Assembly (NCBI RefSeq): GCF_000153325.1
Contig: NZ_CH724141.1
Span: 1,607,971-1,671,970, forward strand
DNA from: Photobacterium sp. SKA34
GTDB lineage: Bacteria; Pseudomonadota; Gammaproteobacteria; Enterobacterales; Vibrionaceae
Length of the DNA stretch: 64,000 nt
Reading direction: 5' to 3'
Below, piece after piece: positions 17,617 to 27,285 of this stretch; the stretch's first letter is position 1, and each line of letters starts with the position of its first letter. The position numbers were made by a program, and so were the translations under genes. The notes beneath the pieces were generated by a model. It made no database searches and was not told the origin of the DNA. It saw nothing but the letters and a program-made list of their open reading frames with translations.

Positions 17617-17660
17617 TAAAAAAAGCCGCCATAGTTAGGTAGGGAACTATGGCGGCAAAT
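17617..17660 (-). terminator. Intrinsic terminator of pflB
   Basis: On the minus strand, GCCGCCATAGTT / AACTATGGCGGC forms a 12-bp stem, followed by seven T. It lies about 55 bp after the pflB stop. The 17428-17616 stretch before it holds nothing I can assign. Confidence 0.92.
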
Positions 17661-17714
17661 TGGTAATACTTTAATACAGTAGGTGGTTAGGTATTACCAA
17701 CATAGTAGCAATTG

Positions 17715-20012
17715 TTAAATCTTATTAGTAAAGGTACGGCTAATTACATCTTGTTGCTGTTCACGAGTCAGTGAGTTAAAACGCACTGCGTAACCAGAAA
17801 CACGAATTGTTAGCTGTGGGTATTTCTCTGGGTGCTCAACAGCATCTAATAACATGTCACGGTTTAATACGTTCACGTTAAGGTGTTGACCCCCTTCGAT
17901 GCCATCTGTTAAACCTGCTGCTTCGTGGTGGAAGTAACCATCCATAAGTGCTGCAAGGTTTTGTTTCTGTGTATTTTCATCTTTACCTAATGCATTTGGT
18001 ACGATAGAGAAGGTGTATGAGATACCATCTTTCGCGTAAGCAAATGGGAGTTTAGATACGGATGTGAGTGATGCAACCGCACCGTTTTCATCACGACCGT
18101 GCATTGGGTTTGCACCTGGGCCAAATGGCATACCAGCACGACGACCACAAGGTGTATTACCTGTTTTCTTTCCGTACACAACGTTTGATGTGATGGTTAA
18201 GATTGATTGTGTTGGAATGGCTTCACGGTACATGCTCATCTTCTGAATTTTCTTCATGAAGCGCTCAACAAGATCGCAAGCAATATCATCTACACGTGGG
18301 TCGTTGTTACCAAATTTAGGGTACTCACCTTCGATGTTAAAATCGATGGCTACGCCATCTTCGTCACGTACTGGTGTTACTTTCGCAAATTTAATTGCAG
18401 ATAGTGAATCGGCAACAACAGAAAGACCTGCAATACCACATGCCATAGTACGGCGTACATCGCGATCCATTAATGCCATTAGTGATGCTTCGTAGCTGTA
18501 ACGGTCGTGAGAGTAGTGGATGATGTTTAGTGCTGTCACGTATTGTGTTGCTAACCAATCAAGCATTGAATCAAAGCGTGGCATTAGTGAGTCAAAGTCT
18601 AATACTTCGTCTTCGATTTTCGCTACTTGTGGGCCCACTTGCGCTTTAGATTTTTCATCAATACCGCCGTTAATGGTGTATAGCAGACCTTTTGCAAGGT
18701 TAGCGCGCGCACCAAAGAACTGCATGTGTTTACCAACAACCTGTGGGCTTACACAACATGCGATTGCGTAGTCATCGTTGTTGAAATCAGGACGCATTAG
18801 ATCGTCGTTTTCGTATTGAACAGATGATGTTTCAATCGATACTTTTGCTGCGTATTGTTTAAAGGCAATAGGTAGTTGCTCAGACCAAAGAATCGTCATG
18901 TTTGGCTCTGGTGCAGGACCCATTGTGTGTAGCGTATGTAGGTAACGGAATGTGCTCTTTGTTACTAAAGTACGACCGTCAACACCCATACCAGCCATTG
19001 CTTCTGTTGCCCAAATTGGATCGCCAGAGAACAGTGAATCGTACTCAGGTGTTCGTAAGAAACGAACCATACGTAGCTTCATGATGAAGTGGTCGATCAT
19101 CTCTTGCGCTTCTTGCTCGTTGATCAAGCCGTTTTGGATATCACGCTCGATAAATACATCAAGGAATGTTTATGTACGACCTAGTGACATTGCTGCGCCG
19201 TTTTGAGATTTAACTGCTGCGAGGTAACCAAAGTAAGTGAACTGAATCGCTTCTTGTGCTGTGCGAGCAGGTGCTGACATGTCGATGCCGTATTTCAAGC
19301 CCATTTGACGGATGTCTTCTAGTGCTTGAACTTGATCTGCTAACTCTTCACGTAGGCGAAGTGTTTTTTCTAGATCATGGCCTTGCTCTAGGAATGCTTG
19401 GGTAGATTTGTATTGTTCTTGCTTGTCAGATTTTAGGAAATCTATACCGTATAGTGATAGGCGACGGTAGTCACCAATGATACGACCACGGCCGTAAGCA
19501 TCTGGCAAACCTGTGATGATGCCAGATTTGCGACAAGCTAGGATTTCTTTGGTGTATAGGTCGAAACACGCTTTGTTGTGTGTTTTACGGTAGTCAGTGA
19601 AGATTTTCTCTACACTTTCATCAAGCTTGCGACCGTATACCTCACATGAGCTTTTCACCATGCGAATACCACCGTTAGCGATGATTGAACGCTTAAGTGG
19701 TTTATCAGTTTGTAGACCTACGATTTTTTCTAGATCTTTATTGATGTAGCCAGCATCGTGAGAAGTAATTGTTGATGGTAAATCAGTATCGAAATCAACC
19801 GGCGCGTGAGTGCGGCTTTCTTCTTTAATACCTTCTAGAACGGTATTCCATAGTGATGTTGTTGTTTCTGTAACATCAGCTAGGAAAGACTCATCCCCTT
19901 CATAAGGCGTGTAGTTAGTTTGGATGAAGTCACGAGTGTTAACTTCTTGCTGCCAGTTGCCCGCGCTAAAACCTTTCCACGCTTCTAACATTTCTGTAGT
20001 AGGGATTGTCAT
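17715..20012 (-). pseudogene. pflB: Pyruvate formate-lyase with an in-frame TAA stop
   Basis: The whole 765-codon frame is PFL (formate C-acetyltransferase: pyruvate + CoA to acetyl-CoA + formate). The active-site Cys pair (YAIACCVSP) and the C-terminal glycyl-radical loop (RVSGYAVRF) are intact. Codon 281 is TAA (19170-19172) in GRT-stop-TFLDV, where PFL normally reads GRTSTFLDV; one base (TCA to TAA) explains it. The N-terminal 280-residue product would lack the active site. Loss of PFL or a sequencing error are both possible. A five-residue insertion (AGLTDG for the usual single residue) precedes [10 protein letters not shown]. Neither focA nor pflA is adjacent. The GAGG Shine-Dalgarno supports the ATG at 20012. 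Confidence 0.9.
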
Positions 20013-20395
20013 AATGTTTACCTCAATAGGTGATATATGAGAGTGCGTTATGATGATAAGGGTTCACCATAAACGTAAAATCTGATGTGTGTTGAGCACG
20101 ATCGGCTGATTTTAATTCACTGCTTTTGAAGCATATTTTTAATTATTCAACAGTCGTAATTTCGCTGTCTTCACTGCTTCTTGGCTTGAGATAAATATTA
20201 TGATTTATAGATCTATGAGTAAAATGAATGGTTTTCATTTTAAAAATGCATTTTGTGCATGTAATTAAGTGGTATATGATTAATAAACAGAACTATGCTA
20301 TAAAAAACAATGCTTTACGTTTTACCGGTATCAAGTTGATGTTAGAGACGTTGTGTTGTATTTGCGATTTTTAATTCAAAAAAAGTTTAGACTTA
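20013..20395. other. Intergenic region upstream of pflB
   Basis: AT-rich, 383 bp, expected to hold the pflB promoter. No good FNR box (TTGAT-N4-ATCAA) was found; ATCAAGTTGAT near 20330 has the half-sites in the wrong order. No gene or RNA could be assigned. Confidence 0.55.
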
Positions 20396-22105
20396 TTACA
20401 TTTTTCTATAATTAGGCCCAGATCCGCTTTCTGGGGGCGTCCAAGAAATGTTTTGAGAAGGGTCTTTTATATCGCAGGCTTTGCACTGCAAGCAGTTCCC
20501 TGCATTAATTTGAAAATTAGCTTGGTTATTTTCTGTTATTACTTCATATACACCTGCTGGGCAGTAGCGTTGGCTAGGTTCATCAAACTCTTTTAGATGT
20601 TGGCTTATTGGGATTTGAGCATCATGTAATTGAAGATGGCAAGGTTGATCGTCAGGGTGGCTAATAGAAGCAAGATAGAGTGAAGATGTTTTATCAAAAC
20701 TTAATTGGTTATCTGGTTTCGGATAACTAATCTTGTTTGCTTTGGATATGGGCAGTAAGCAAGCATGATCTTGCACGTTGTTATTAATCTGCCACTTTGC
20801 ACGACCATTGAGTAGACTTTGTTCTAAATAGGTTGCAATAGCGCCACTAAGTTGGCCGAATTTATGGATGTTTGCAGTCGTATTTCTCGCTTGATAGAGC
20901 TCATCATACAGCCAACTGCTTTCAAAAAGAGCGTTATAACAAGGCTCGGTATGGCTATGATCTCGAATTAATTCACTGTATACCGCTCTTGCCGCTAACA
21001 TGCCGGATTTCATCGCGGTGTGACAACCTTTCAATTTGTTCATATTCAGGGTACCAGCATCACAACCAATGAGTATGCCGCCTTGGAATGATTGTTTGGG
21101 TAGGGAGGCTAAACCACCTTTGGTAATGGCTCTTGCACCGTATTCAATTCGTTTTCCGTTTTGTAGCACTTGCGCAAATAGAGGGTGATGCTTTAGCCGT
21201 TGAAATTCATCAAACGGGCTAAGGTAAGGGTTACGGTAGTTTAAGTCGGTAATAAGCCCGACTGCGATATGGTTATCATTAAGATGGTACATGAAAGCAC
21301 CACCCGTGGTATGTGATTCACTTAGTGGCCAGCCCAAACTGTGGATCACTCTGCCTTGTTGATGTTGTTGCTTGGGAACCTGCCAAATTTCCTTTATCCC
21401 TAATGCGTAATGTTGCGGTTGTTTCTGTTTATCGAGCTTAAGTTGTTTTATTAGTGCTTTTCCTAAATGCCCTCGACTACCTTCGGCGAAAATGGTGTAC
21501 CGCGCGTTAATATGCATAGAAGGTTGAAAGTTTGCTTTCTTGTTACCTTGTTTATCTAATCCCATCTCTTTGGTTGTAATACCTTTTACGGTGCTCATAT
21601 AAATGGGTAGGTCGGCATTATCTCTTGTTACGCTGTCACTCCTTTGGTGTTCAAACTGTATTTTGTCAGCACAAAAGCCAGGGTATATCTCGACGCCCAA
21701 TAGCTCGGCCTGTTTCGCTAGCCAACGACATAATTCACTTAAACTAATAATGTAATGGTTGTGATTTTCAAATACTTTTGGACGAAATAAAGACGGGATC
21801 GAAAATGTTGATTGTGAGTTGATTAACCAATAAAAATCATCATGTTTTACTTTGGTACGGACTGGGCAATCAGTTTCTTGCCAGTTTGGTAATAATTCAT
21901 TGAGTGCGTGGGGATCAAATAATGCGCCAGATAAAATATGTCCGCCGATTTCAGCACTTTTTTCTATTACAGCAATAGAGAATGGGCGTTGATGCTCTTT
22001 GGCTAATTGAGCCAGCTGGATAGCACTAGCAAGGCCTGCAGGTCCTGCTCCGACTATTAAAACATCAAAAGAGATACTGTCTTGAGCACTTTCTTCCTTT
22101 GCCAT
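20396..22105 (-). CDS. etfD: Electron-transfer flavoprotein-ubiquinone oxidoreductase
   Basis: A 569-residue ETF-QO. It has an N-terminal FAD-binding Rossmann motif (VLIVGAGPAGLASAIQLAQL, about 14-33), a middle GG-doublet region (AEIGGHILSGALFDP), and a C-terminal ferredoxin-like 4Fe-4S segment with four Cys (RYCPAGVYEV...NCLQCKACDIKDP). It passes electrons from reduced ETF to membrane ubiquinone, linking acyl-CoA and branched-chain amino acid oxidation to respiration. It is divergent from etfBA, its electron donors. AAAGGAG precedes the ATG. Confidence 0.95.
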   Translation of the reverse strand: MAKEESAQDSISFDVLIVGAGPAGLASAIQLAQLAKEHQRPFSIAVIEKSAEIGGHILSGALFDPHALNELLPNWQETDCPVRTKVKHDDFYWLINSQSTFSIPSLFRPKVFENHNHYIISLSELCRWLAKQAELLGVEIYPGFCADKIQFEHQRSDSVTRDNADLPIYMSTVKGITTKEMGLDKQGNKKANFQPSMHINARYTIFAEGSRGHLGKALIKQLKLDKQKQPQHYALGIKEIWQVPKQQHQQGRVIHSLGWPLSESHTTGGAFMYHLNDNHIAVGLITDLNYRNPYLSPFDEFQRLKHHPLFAQVLQNGKRIEYGARAITKGGLASLPKQSFQGGILIGCDAGTLNMNKLKGCHTAMKSGMLAARAVYSELIRDHSHTEPCYNALFESSWLYDELYQARNTTANIHKFGQLSGAIATYLEQSLLNGRAKWQINNNVQDHACLLPISKANKISYPKPDNQLSFDKTSSLYLASISHPDDQPCHLQLHDAQIPISQHLKEFDEPSQRYCPAGVYEVITENNQANFQINAGNCLQCKACDIKDPSQNISWTPPESGSGPNYRKM

Positions 22106-22143
22106 AGATGACTCCTTTATTGCTTCATTTAACTATAGTCCAG

Positions 22144-22159
22144 TTGACGTAAACGTAAA
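22144..22159. promoter_or_regulatory. LiuR-like palindrome between etfD and etfB
   Basis: TTGACGTAAACGTAAA is a near-palindrome with ACGT half-sites. It resembles the motif I recall for LiuR, the MerR-type regulator of branched-chain amino acid degradation in gamma-proteobacteria. It lies in the 131-bp divergent promoter region and could control both transcripts. Confidence 0.5.
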
Positions 22160-22236
22160 TTCAACTAGGCTCAAAGAAACAAAGACATTCAAGTATTAGC
22201 CGTTAAATCAACGACTTCTTATTAGAGGTATGCGAT

Positions 22237-23070
22237 ATGGCAGAATCTACAATCCGAATATTAGTTGCGATTAAGCGCGTGGTTGATCCTTATGTAGCGA
22301 TCCGTGTAAAGGATGATAATAGCGGTATTGACGATCATAATGTGAAGAAAACCATTAATCCTTTTTGTGCAATCGCACTTGAACAAGCTGTACAGTTTAA
22401 AGAACAAGGGATTGCGTCAGAGATAGTTGCTGTTTGTATTGGGGATGATAATTGCAATGAATCATTAAGGACGGCACTAGCACTTGGGGCTGATAGCGCT
22501 ATTCATATCAATACTAATCAAACTAAAAGTGACGATGTAACAAATATCACGCCGCTTAAAATAGCCATGCTGTTATCTGTATTAGCGATACAGAACAAGA
22601 GTGATGTGGTGTTAATGGGGAAACAATCTATTGATGGCGATAACAATCAAACACCTCAAATGCTGGCAGGAATATTAGACTGCCCACAAGCAACTTATGC
22701 TTCAGAAATTAACTATGACAACCCTTCGATATTAGATGAGCTTATTGTGACCCGTGAAGTCGATGGTGGTCTTGAAACTTTGGCGGTTAAAGTTCCTTGT
22801 GTGATCAGCTGCGATTTACGACTTAATACACCTAGATTTGCATCGCTTCCTAATATTATGAAAGCGAAATCGAAACCGTTAACGACTATTTCGTTGCATG
22901 AATTTATTGAAAAAAATAGCTTGCAGTACCCATCTCTTGAAACCCTGATAAAGACAACGTCTCAAACAATACTTCACTATAACGCACCAAAACCACGTAA
23001 GGCAGGGGTTATGGTCGATAATATTGATGCGCTTATTGATAAATTAAGTCATGAAGTAAAGGTGATCTAA
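22237..23070 (+). CDS. etfB: Electron transfer flavoprotein beta subunit
   Basis: A 277-residue ETF beta subunit with VAIKRVVDPYVAIRVKDDNSG at the start, VLMGKQSIDGDNNQTPQMLAG in the AMP-binding region and the later VTREVDGGLETL motif. It binds AMP and forms the heterodimer with EtfA that accepts electrons from acyl-CoA dehydrogenases. Its stop overlaps the first base of the etfA ATG, so the two are translationally coupled. Confidence 0.95.
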   Translation: MAESTIRILVAIKRVVDPYVAIRVKDDNSGIDDHNVKKTINPFCAIALEQAVQFKEQGIASEIVAVCIGDDNCNESLRTALALGADSAIHINTNQTKSDDVTNITPLKIAMLLSVLAIQNKSDVVLMGKQSIDGDNNQTPQMLAGILDCPQATYASEINYDNPSILDELIVTREVDGGLETLAVKVPCVISCDLRLNTPRFASLPNIMKAKSKPLTTISLHEFIEKNSLQYPSLETLIKTTSQTILHYNAPKPRKAGVMVDNIDALIDKLSHEVKVI

Positions 23071-24026
23071 TGAAGACAGCAAACGTTTTGATTATCGCAG
23101 AACATGATCATCAGAATATCTCGTTAGCAACACGCAAAGCTGTTACGGCGGCAACTTCATTACGACGTTTTAACAGCGATTTAAGTATTCATATTCTTGT
23201 GGTTGGTTTTCAATGTGGGTGTGTTGCACAGCAGGCAGCAGAGTTAGCCGATATTGATAAGGTGTTATTGGTGGATGATGCTTGTTATCAACATGGTTTG
23301 GCAGAAAATGTCTCTAAGGTCATTAAGGATCTTGCATCGTACTATAGTCATATTTTTATGAGTAGCAGCACATCAGGTAAAGATCTGTTACCACGAGTAT
23401 CTGCGATGTTGTGTGTAGAGCAATTATCCGATGTGATGTCATTTACTGACTTAGATTCTGTAGTTCGTCCGATTTATGCCGGTAATGCAACGGTTGAGGT
23501 TAGGTCTTGTGACGCTGTAATGGTGGCAACGATTCGTGGTGCCAGTTTCGAGCCTTGTGGCTTATCGGAACAACACGCCGAGCAAGAAATGCTAAAGATA
23601 AGTCATCCATTAATCCGTACACACTTTGTTAGTATGCAAACGAGTAACCATGAGCGACCTGATCTCACAACGGCACGTGTTGTGGTTGCTGGTGGGCGAG
23701 GTGTTGCAAGTAAAGATGGATTTTTATTAATTGAGCAACTAGCAGATACATTACACGGTGCGGTTGGCGCTTCTCGCGCTGCAGTGGATGCTGGATTTGT
23801 ACCTAATGATTATCAAGTAGGGCAAACTGGGAAAGTTATTGCTCCAGAACTTTATATTGCCGTTGGGATCTCTGGTGCAATTCAACATATTGCTGGGATA
23901 AAGGATGCAAAAGTGATTGTTGCAATTAATAGCGATCCTGATGCGAATATTTTTTCTTATGCCGACTATGGGTTAGTGGGGGATTTATTTGAACTAATAC
24001 CTCATTTTATTCAGCAATGTGAATAA
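23070..24026 (+). CDS. etfA: Electron transfer flavoprotein alpha subunit
   Basis: A 318-residue ETF alpha subunit. The FAD-binding C-terminal half carries ARVVVAGGRGVASKDGF, GAVGASRAAVDAGFVPNDYQVGQTGKVIAPELYIAVGISGAIQH and INSDPDANIFSYADYGLVGD. It donates electrons to EtfD. It is cotranscribed with etfB. A weak hairpin with a short T run at 24212-24246 might end the transcript. Confidence 0.96.
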   Translation: MKTANVLIIAEHDHQNISLATRKAVTAATSLRRFNSDLSIHILVVGFQCGCVAQQAAELADIDKVLLVDDACYQHGLAENVSKVIKDLASYYSHIFMSSSTSGKDLLPRVSAMLCVEQLSDVMSFTDLDSVVRPIYAGNATVEVRSCDAVMVATIRGASFEPCGLSEQHAEQEMLKISHPLIRTHFVSMQTSNHERPDLTTARVVVAGGRGVASKDGFLLIEQLADTLHGAVGASRAAVDAGFVPNDYQVGQTGKVIAPELYIAVGISGAIQHIAGIKDAKVIVAINSDPDANIFSYADYGLVGDLFELIPHFIQQCE

Positions 24027-24434
24027 TGTGTTCTGGGATAAAATTCCATGTTTAAGTGCCTAGACTGCGCTTTTGTACTAATGTTACCTGCCTGTTAATT
24101 TTTTGTTTTACTTTGTAAACGCAATAGCAAATAAATATTTATCTTGTATTTAAGTACAAATAAATAATTAAAACGATATTAAGTTTGTCAGGTGTGTCAG
24201 GATTTAGCGCGAAACACTGGTCAATTACTAACAGCCAGTTTTTACAACTGCCTCGTATTTGCAATGTTATTTTTCACTATATTTACTTGTTTTTATGATT
24301 TATCATAATATCAATAGTTTAGTATAAAAGTGGCTCTACGAGATTTTATGCTTAATTTGAGTTACGTATAATTATCCCTTATAACATTTCCTGCATTCAT
24401 TTTTTGAATAAAAATTGTATTAAAAGGAATAATT
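24027..24434. other. Intergenic region between etfA and the peptide transporter
   Basis: A 408-bp AT-rich gap. The only structure noted is AACACTGG / CCAGTTTT (24213-24242) with a 14-base loop and a T run, a weak terminator candidate. The rest presumably carries the promoter of the next gene; no known operator was recognised. Confidence 0.45.
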
Positions 24435-25829
24435 ATGAGTAGAGACTCTAGCACATTACTAGGACACCCGAAGGGGCTGTTCTTATTGTTTGGTACTGAA
24501 CTATGGGAGCGATTTTGCTTTTATGGCATGCGCGCCATTCTTGTCCTTTATTTAACTTCAAAAACAATGGACGGTGGTTTCGGCTGGACAACAAAAGATG
24601 CGCTAAGTCTTTACGCGACTTATACCGGGCTTGTTTACCTTACTCCTCTCATCGGTGGTTGGATTGCCGATAACTTTTTAGGACAACGCCGTTGCGTCAT
24701 GATCGGTGGTGTGGCAATGGCTGCAGCACAATTCGTTCTTGCATTACCTAATTCAGTTGTTGGGGATTCTGCATTGCATGTCTTTTATGGTGGCCTCGCG
24801 TTGATGATCATCGGTAATGGTTTATTCAAAGCAAATATCTCAACTATGGTTGGTGATCTTTATGAAGAAGGTGATAACCGTCGTGATGGTGCATTTACTA
24901 TTTTCTATATGGGTATCAATTTAGGTTCGCTACTAGCTGGTATTATTGCAGGTACAGCTGTAACAATCTGGGGTTATAAAGCAGGCTTTGCAACAGCAGG
25001 TATCGGTATCTGTATTGGTTTAACGCTTCAAATGTTATTTGCGCGTCGCTACTTGGGTAATATTGGCATTGACGCTGCCGCTAAACGTGATGCAGCTAAA
25101 AACAAGTCAGGTAAAAAAGAGCCATTGACGAGAGTTGAACGTGATCGCTTGAAAGTAATCATGATCATGGGTCTATTTGTTATTGTCTTCTGGGCTGGCT
25201 TTGAGCAAGCTGGTGGCTTAATGAATATTTATACTCAACAATATACGGATCGTATGATTGGTAGTTTTGAGGTACCGACAGAGTGGTTCCAATCACTTAA
25301 CCCGTTCTTTATTATTACCTTAGCGCCTGTGATTGCTTCACTATGGGTCAAAATGGGATCTAAGGAGCCAAGCTCACCAATTAAATTTGCAGCAGCATTG
25401 TTCTTCCTAGCCATTGGTTTCCTATTCATGGTGGGAGCAGCGTTAGAGCAAGGTGGCGACTTAACTGTTAAAACATCTATGTTATGGCTTGTGGGCGCGT
25501 ATTTCTTCCATACACTGGGTGAACTATGTCTATCACCAATCGGCTTATCGATGGTAACCAAACTTGCACCATTACGTTTATGTTCACTACTGATGGGTGT
25601 GTGGTTATCGTTTAACGCATTAGCAAACTATGCAGCGGGTATTATTGGCTCACATGTTGGTGATGCAGGTGCACTATCTATTTTTGGTGGTATCGCAATT
25701 GCTGCAACACTATCCGGTCTTATTCTTATCATGTTCTCTGGTAAGTTAATTGACTGGATGTATGGTGCAGAAGGCCAACCAACGACTGCAATGAAAGAAG
25801 CGGAAGCTACACTTGCAGAAGCGAACTAA
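24435..25829 (+). CDS. Proton-dependent oligopeptide transporter (POT/PTR2 family)
   Basis: A 464-residue inner-membrane protein with 12-14 predicted helices. The POT signature E-x-x-E-R-F-x-x-Y-G is at residues 16-25 (ELWERFCFYG), and the second PTR2 motif region FTIFYMGINLGSLLAGIIAG is near 157-176. It should import di- and tripeptides with protons (DtpA/DtpB-like). It is a single gene with a good AAGGA Shine-Dalgarno and a strong terminator (25857-25890). Substrate preference cannot be read from the sequence. Confidence 0.93.
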   Translation: MSRDSSTLLGHPKGLFLLFGTELWERFCFYGMRAILVLYLTSKTMDGGFGWTTKDALSLYATYTGLVYLTPLIGGWIADNFLGQRRCVMIGGVAMAAAQFVLALPNSVVGDSALHVFYGGLALMIIGNGLFKANISTMVGDLYEEGDNRRDGAFTIFYMGINLGSLLAGIIAGTAVTIWGYKAGFATAGIGICIGLTLQMLFARRYLGNIGIDAAAKRDAAKNKSGKKEPLTRVERDRLKVIMIMGLFVIVFWAGFEQAGGLMNIYTQQYTDRMIGSFEVPTEWFQSLNPFFIITLAPVIASLWVKMGSKEPSSPIKFAAALFFLAIGFLFMVGAALEQGGDLTVKTSMLWLVGAYFFHTLGELCLSPIGLSMVTKLAPLRLCSLLMGVWLSFNALANYAAGIIGSHVGDAGALSIFGGIAIAATLSGLILIMFSGKLIDWMYGAEGQPTTAMKEAEATLAEAN

Positions 25830-25856
25830 AATTTAAGCGATTCATCTCTTCGTTTA

Positions 25857-25890
25857 GCCCATAGTTAGTAATAACTATGGGCTTTTTTGT
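25857..25890 (+). terminator. Intrinsic terminator
   Basis: Stem GCCCATAGTTA / TAACTATGGGC (25857-25867 / 25872-25882) then six T. Confidence 0.92.
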
Positions 25891-25978
25891 TATAATTTAG
25901 ATGGTAATTGCTCAATATTCGACATTTATTATGACAGGCAATAGGTAAATGATATGAACAAAGGCTGTAATCTCTTAG

Positions 25979-26767
25979 ATGCTAAATAACTATAAAATCA
26001 AAAATGTAACTTTTTGCTCTAACCGTGCCGTTTTAAGTAATGGGGAAAAACAACAAGTACTGAATTTTACTGAAGCTAAGTTACTCGAAATTCTGTTAAG
26101 TAAGGCCAATGAGATAGTGTTAAAGGAAACCTTAAAAGAGTTTGCTTGGCAACATACTGTAGTAACTGATTCTTCTTTAACGAAATCTATCGCCAAGTTA
26201 AGAAGAGCGCTGGCATTTTTTTTCGAAGATGAAGAATTAATAATAACTATCCCAAGAGTAGGCTATAAATTTGTTTCTCATGATGTTGAACCTGTAGCTA
26301 ATGTCGATACAAGTATTGAAGAATCTCTTATAACTAAAGATGATTTAACGGGTAATGTTCAACTAACTGATTATAAAGAAAAGAACAAATTCAAACAAAG
26401 TGTATGTAGTAAAGTATTACTTACATTATCTATACTATTAATTGCCGGATCGTTATTTAATTTTTTACGTTTAATCCCTACTAAAAATGAACAAGTTATT
26501 GCAGAAGGTTACCATATAACAGCGCTGACTAGTGGTGGCTTTTCTCATACAGTTATTACTCGAAAAGGTATAGAGTTAGACCCAAAACTTAGCTTTTTAT
26601 TATCACAGCAGAAGTGTAACTGTTTATTTTTTGTCGATAAAATTTCAGACCATTTTAATATTTCTTACTTTGATCCCAAGAATGCAAAAGGGAGAAGCTT
26701 TATTCTTGATGAGAAAAACCTTGTTGAAAAGTTAAGGGTAAACTTATCTCAAGGAGAACCGAAATGA
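25979..26767 (+). CDS. ToxR/VtrA-like membrane-bound winged-helix regulator
   Basis: A 262-residue protein. Residues 1-102 are an OmpR-type winged helix (SSLTKSIAKLRRAL, then TIPRVGYKFVS), 145-165 a single membrane helix, and 170-262 a small periplasmic domain with a C-x-C pair (C213, C215). The size and layout match VtrA and ToxR of vibrios. The next gene overlaps by four bases (ATGA) and encodes a small membrane-anchored periplasmic protein, as in toxRS, tcpPH and vtrAC. A 12-codon open frame (25954-25989) with a weak Shine-Dalgarno overlaps the start and could influence translation. The ligand and targets are unknown. Confidence 0.88.
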   Translation: MLNNYKIKNVTFCSNRAVLSNGEKQQVLNFTEAKLLEILLSKANEIVLKETLKEFAWQHTVVTDSSLTKSIAKLRRALAFFFEDEELIITIPRVGYKFVSHDVEPVANVDTSIEESLITKDDLTGNVQLTDYKEKNKFKQSVCSKVLLTLSILLIAGSLFNFLRLIPTKNEQVIAEGYHITALTSGGFSHTVITRKGIELDPKLSFLLSQQKCNCLFFVDKISDHFNISYFDPKNAKGRSFILDEKNLVEKLRVNLSQGEPK

Positions 26768-27237
26768 GAATGTGGTTACTGTTTGTTATTTCAGCATCTA
26801 TATTCGGCTATTCACTCTGGTTCAGCCATAATAAGTTTGTTAATCACGATAATTTTTCCTCCGAACTTCGTGAGTCCACTGATCTACATGGTGATTGGCA
26901 TATTCTAACCAATGTTAAGTTTACGCATAATAAATATACGGCAGAAGTATTTGTTGATGGAAGTGGTATTGATGAAACAGCCATTTTTAGGGAAAAAGGG
27001 CGTTTGTACAGTTACTACGATGGTAGTTACCGTGTGAAATCAGATCTTACTTTACTCCAACAAGCAAAAGTGGATAACGCATCAAAACCATCCCCTTACA
27101 CACATTTTTTATTTACCTCTCAACAAGGAAAGTATAGAAATTTTAAGATGATATATAACGATCAGCATGTAGTGATTATTCATGTTAATGATAACGACTA
27201 TGTACAGTTATATGTTAAGAGTAGCCCTAATCAATAA
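26764..27237 (+). CDS. Periplasmic partner of the ToxR-like regulator (ToxS/VtrC-like position)
   Basis: A 157-residue protein with an N-terminal membrane anchor (about 3-20) and a periplasmic domain predicted to be mostly beta strands (HGDWHILTNVKFTHNKYTAEVFVDG...GRLYSYYDGSYRV). It is translationally coupled to the upstream regulator. Its size is close to that of VtrC and ToxS, which pair with the periplasmic domain of their regulator to sense bile or protect it from proteolysis. Sequence similarity to a named family is not visible; the role is inferred from layout. The shared terminator follows at 27241. Confidence 0.8.
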   Translation: MRMWLLFVISASIFGYSLWFSHNKFVNHDNFSSELRESTDLHGDWHILTNVKFTHNKYTAEVFVDGSGIDETAIFREKGRLYSYYDGSYRVKSDLTLLQQAKVDNASKPSPYTHFLFTSQQGKYRNFKMIYNDQHVVIIHVNDNDYVQLYVKSSPNQ

Positions 27238-27238
27238 A

Positions 27239-27272
27239 ATAACGGCGATATGAAGTGCCATATCGCCGTTCA
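27239..27272. terminator. Bidirectional terminator
   Basis: Perfect stem AACGGCGATATG / CATATCGCCGTT (27241-27252 / 27259-27270) between convergent genes. Confidence 0.85.
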
Positions 27273-27285
27273 GCATCAGATCGAA

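Noticed and set aside
19160..19180. Recoding of the pflB stop
   Set aside because: The codon is TAA, not TGA, and no recoding structure is evident; a point mutation or read error is simpler.
20320..20345. FNR box upstream of pflB
   Set aside because: ATCAAGTTGAT has the half-sites in reverse order and no spacer, so it does not fit TTGAT-N4-ATCAA.
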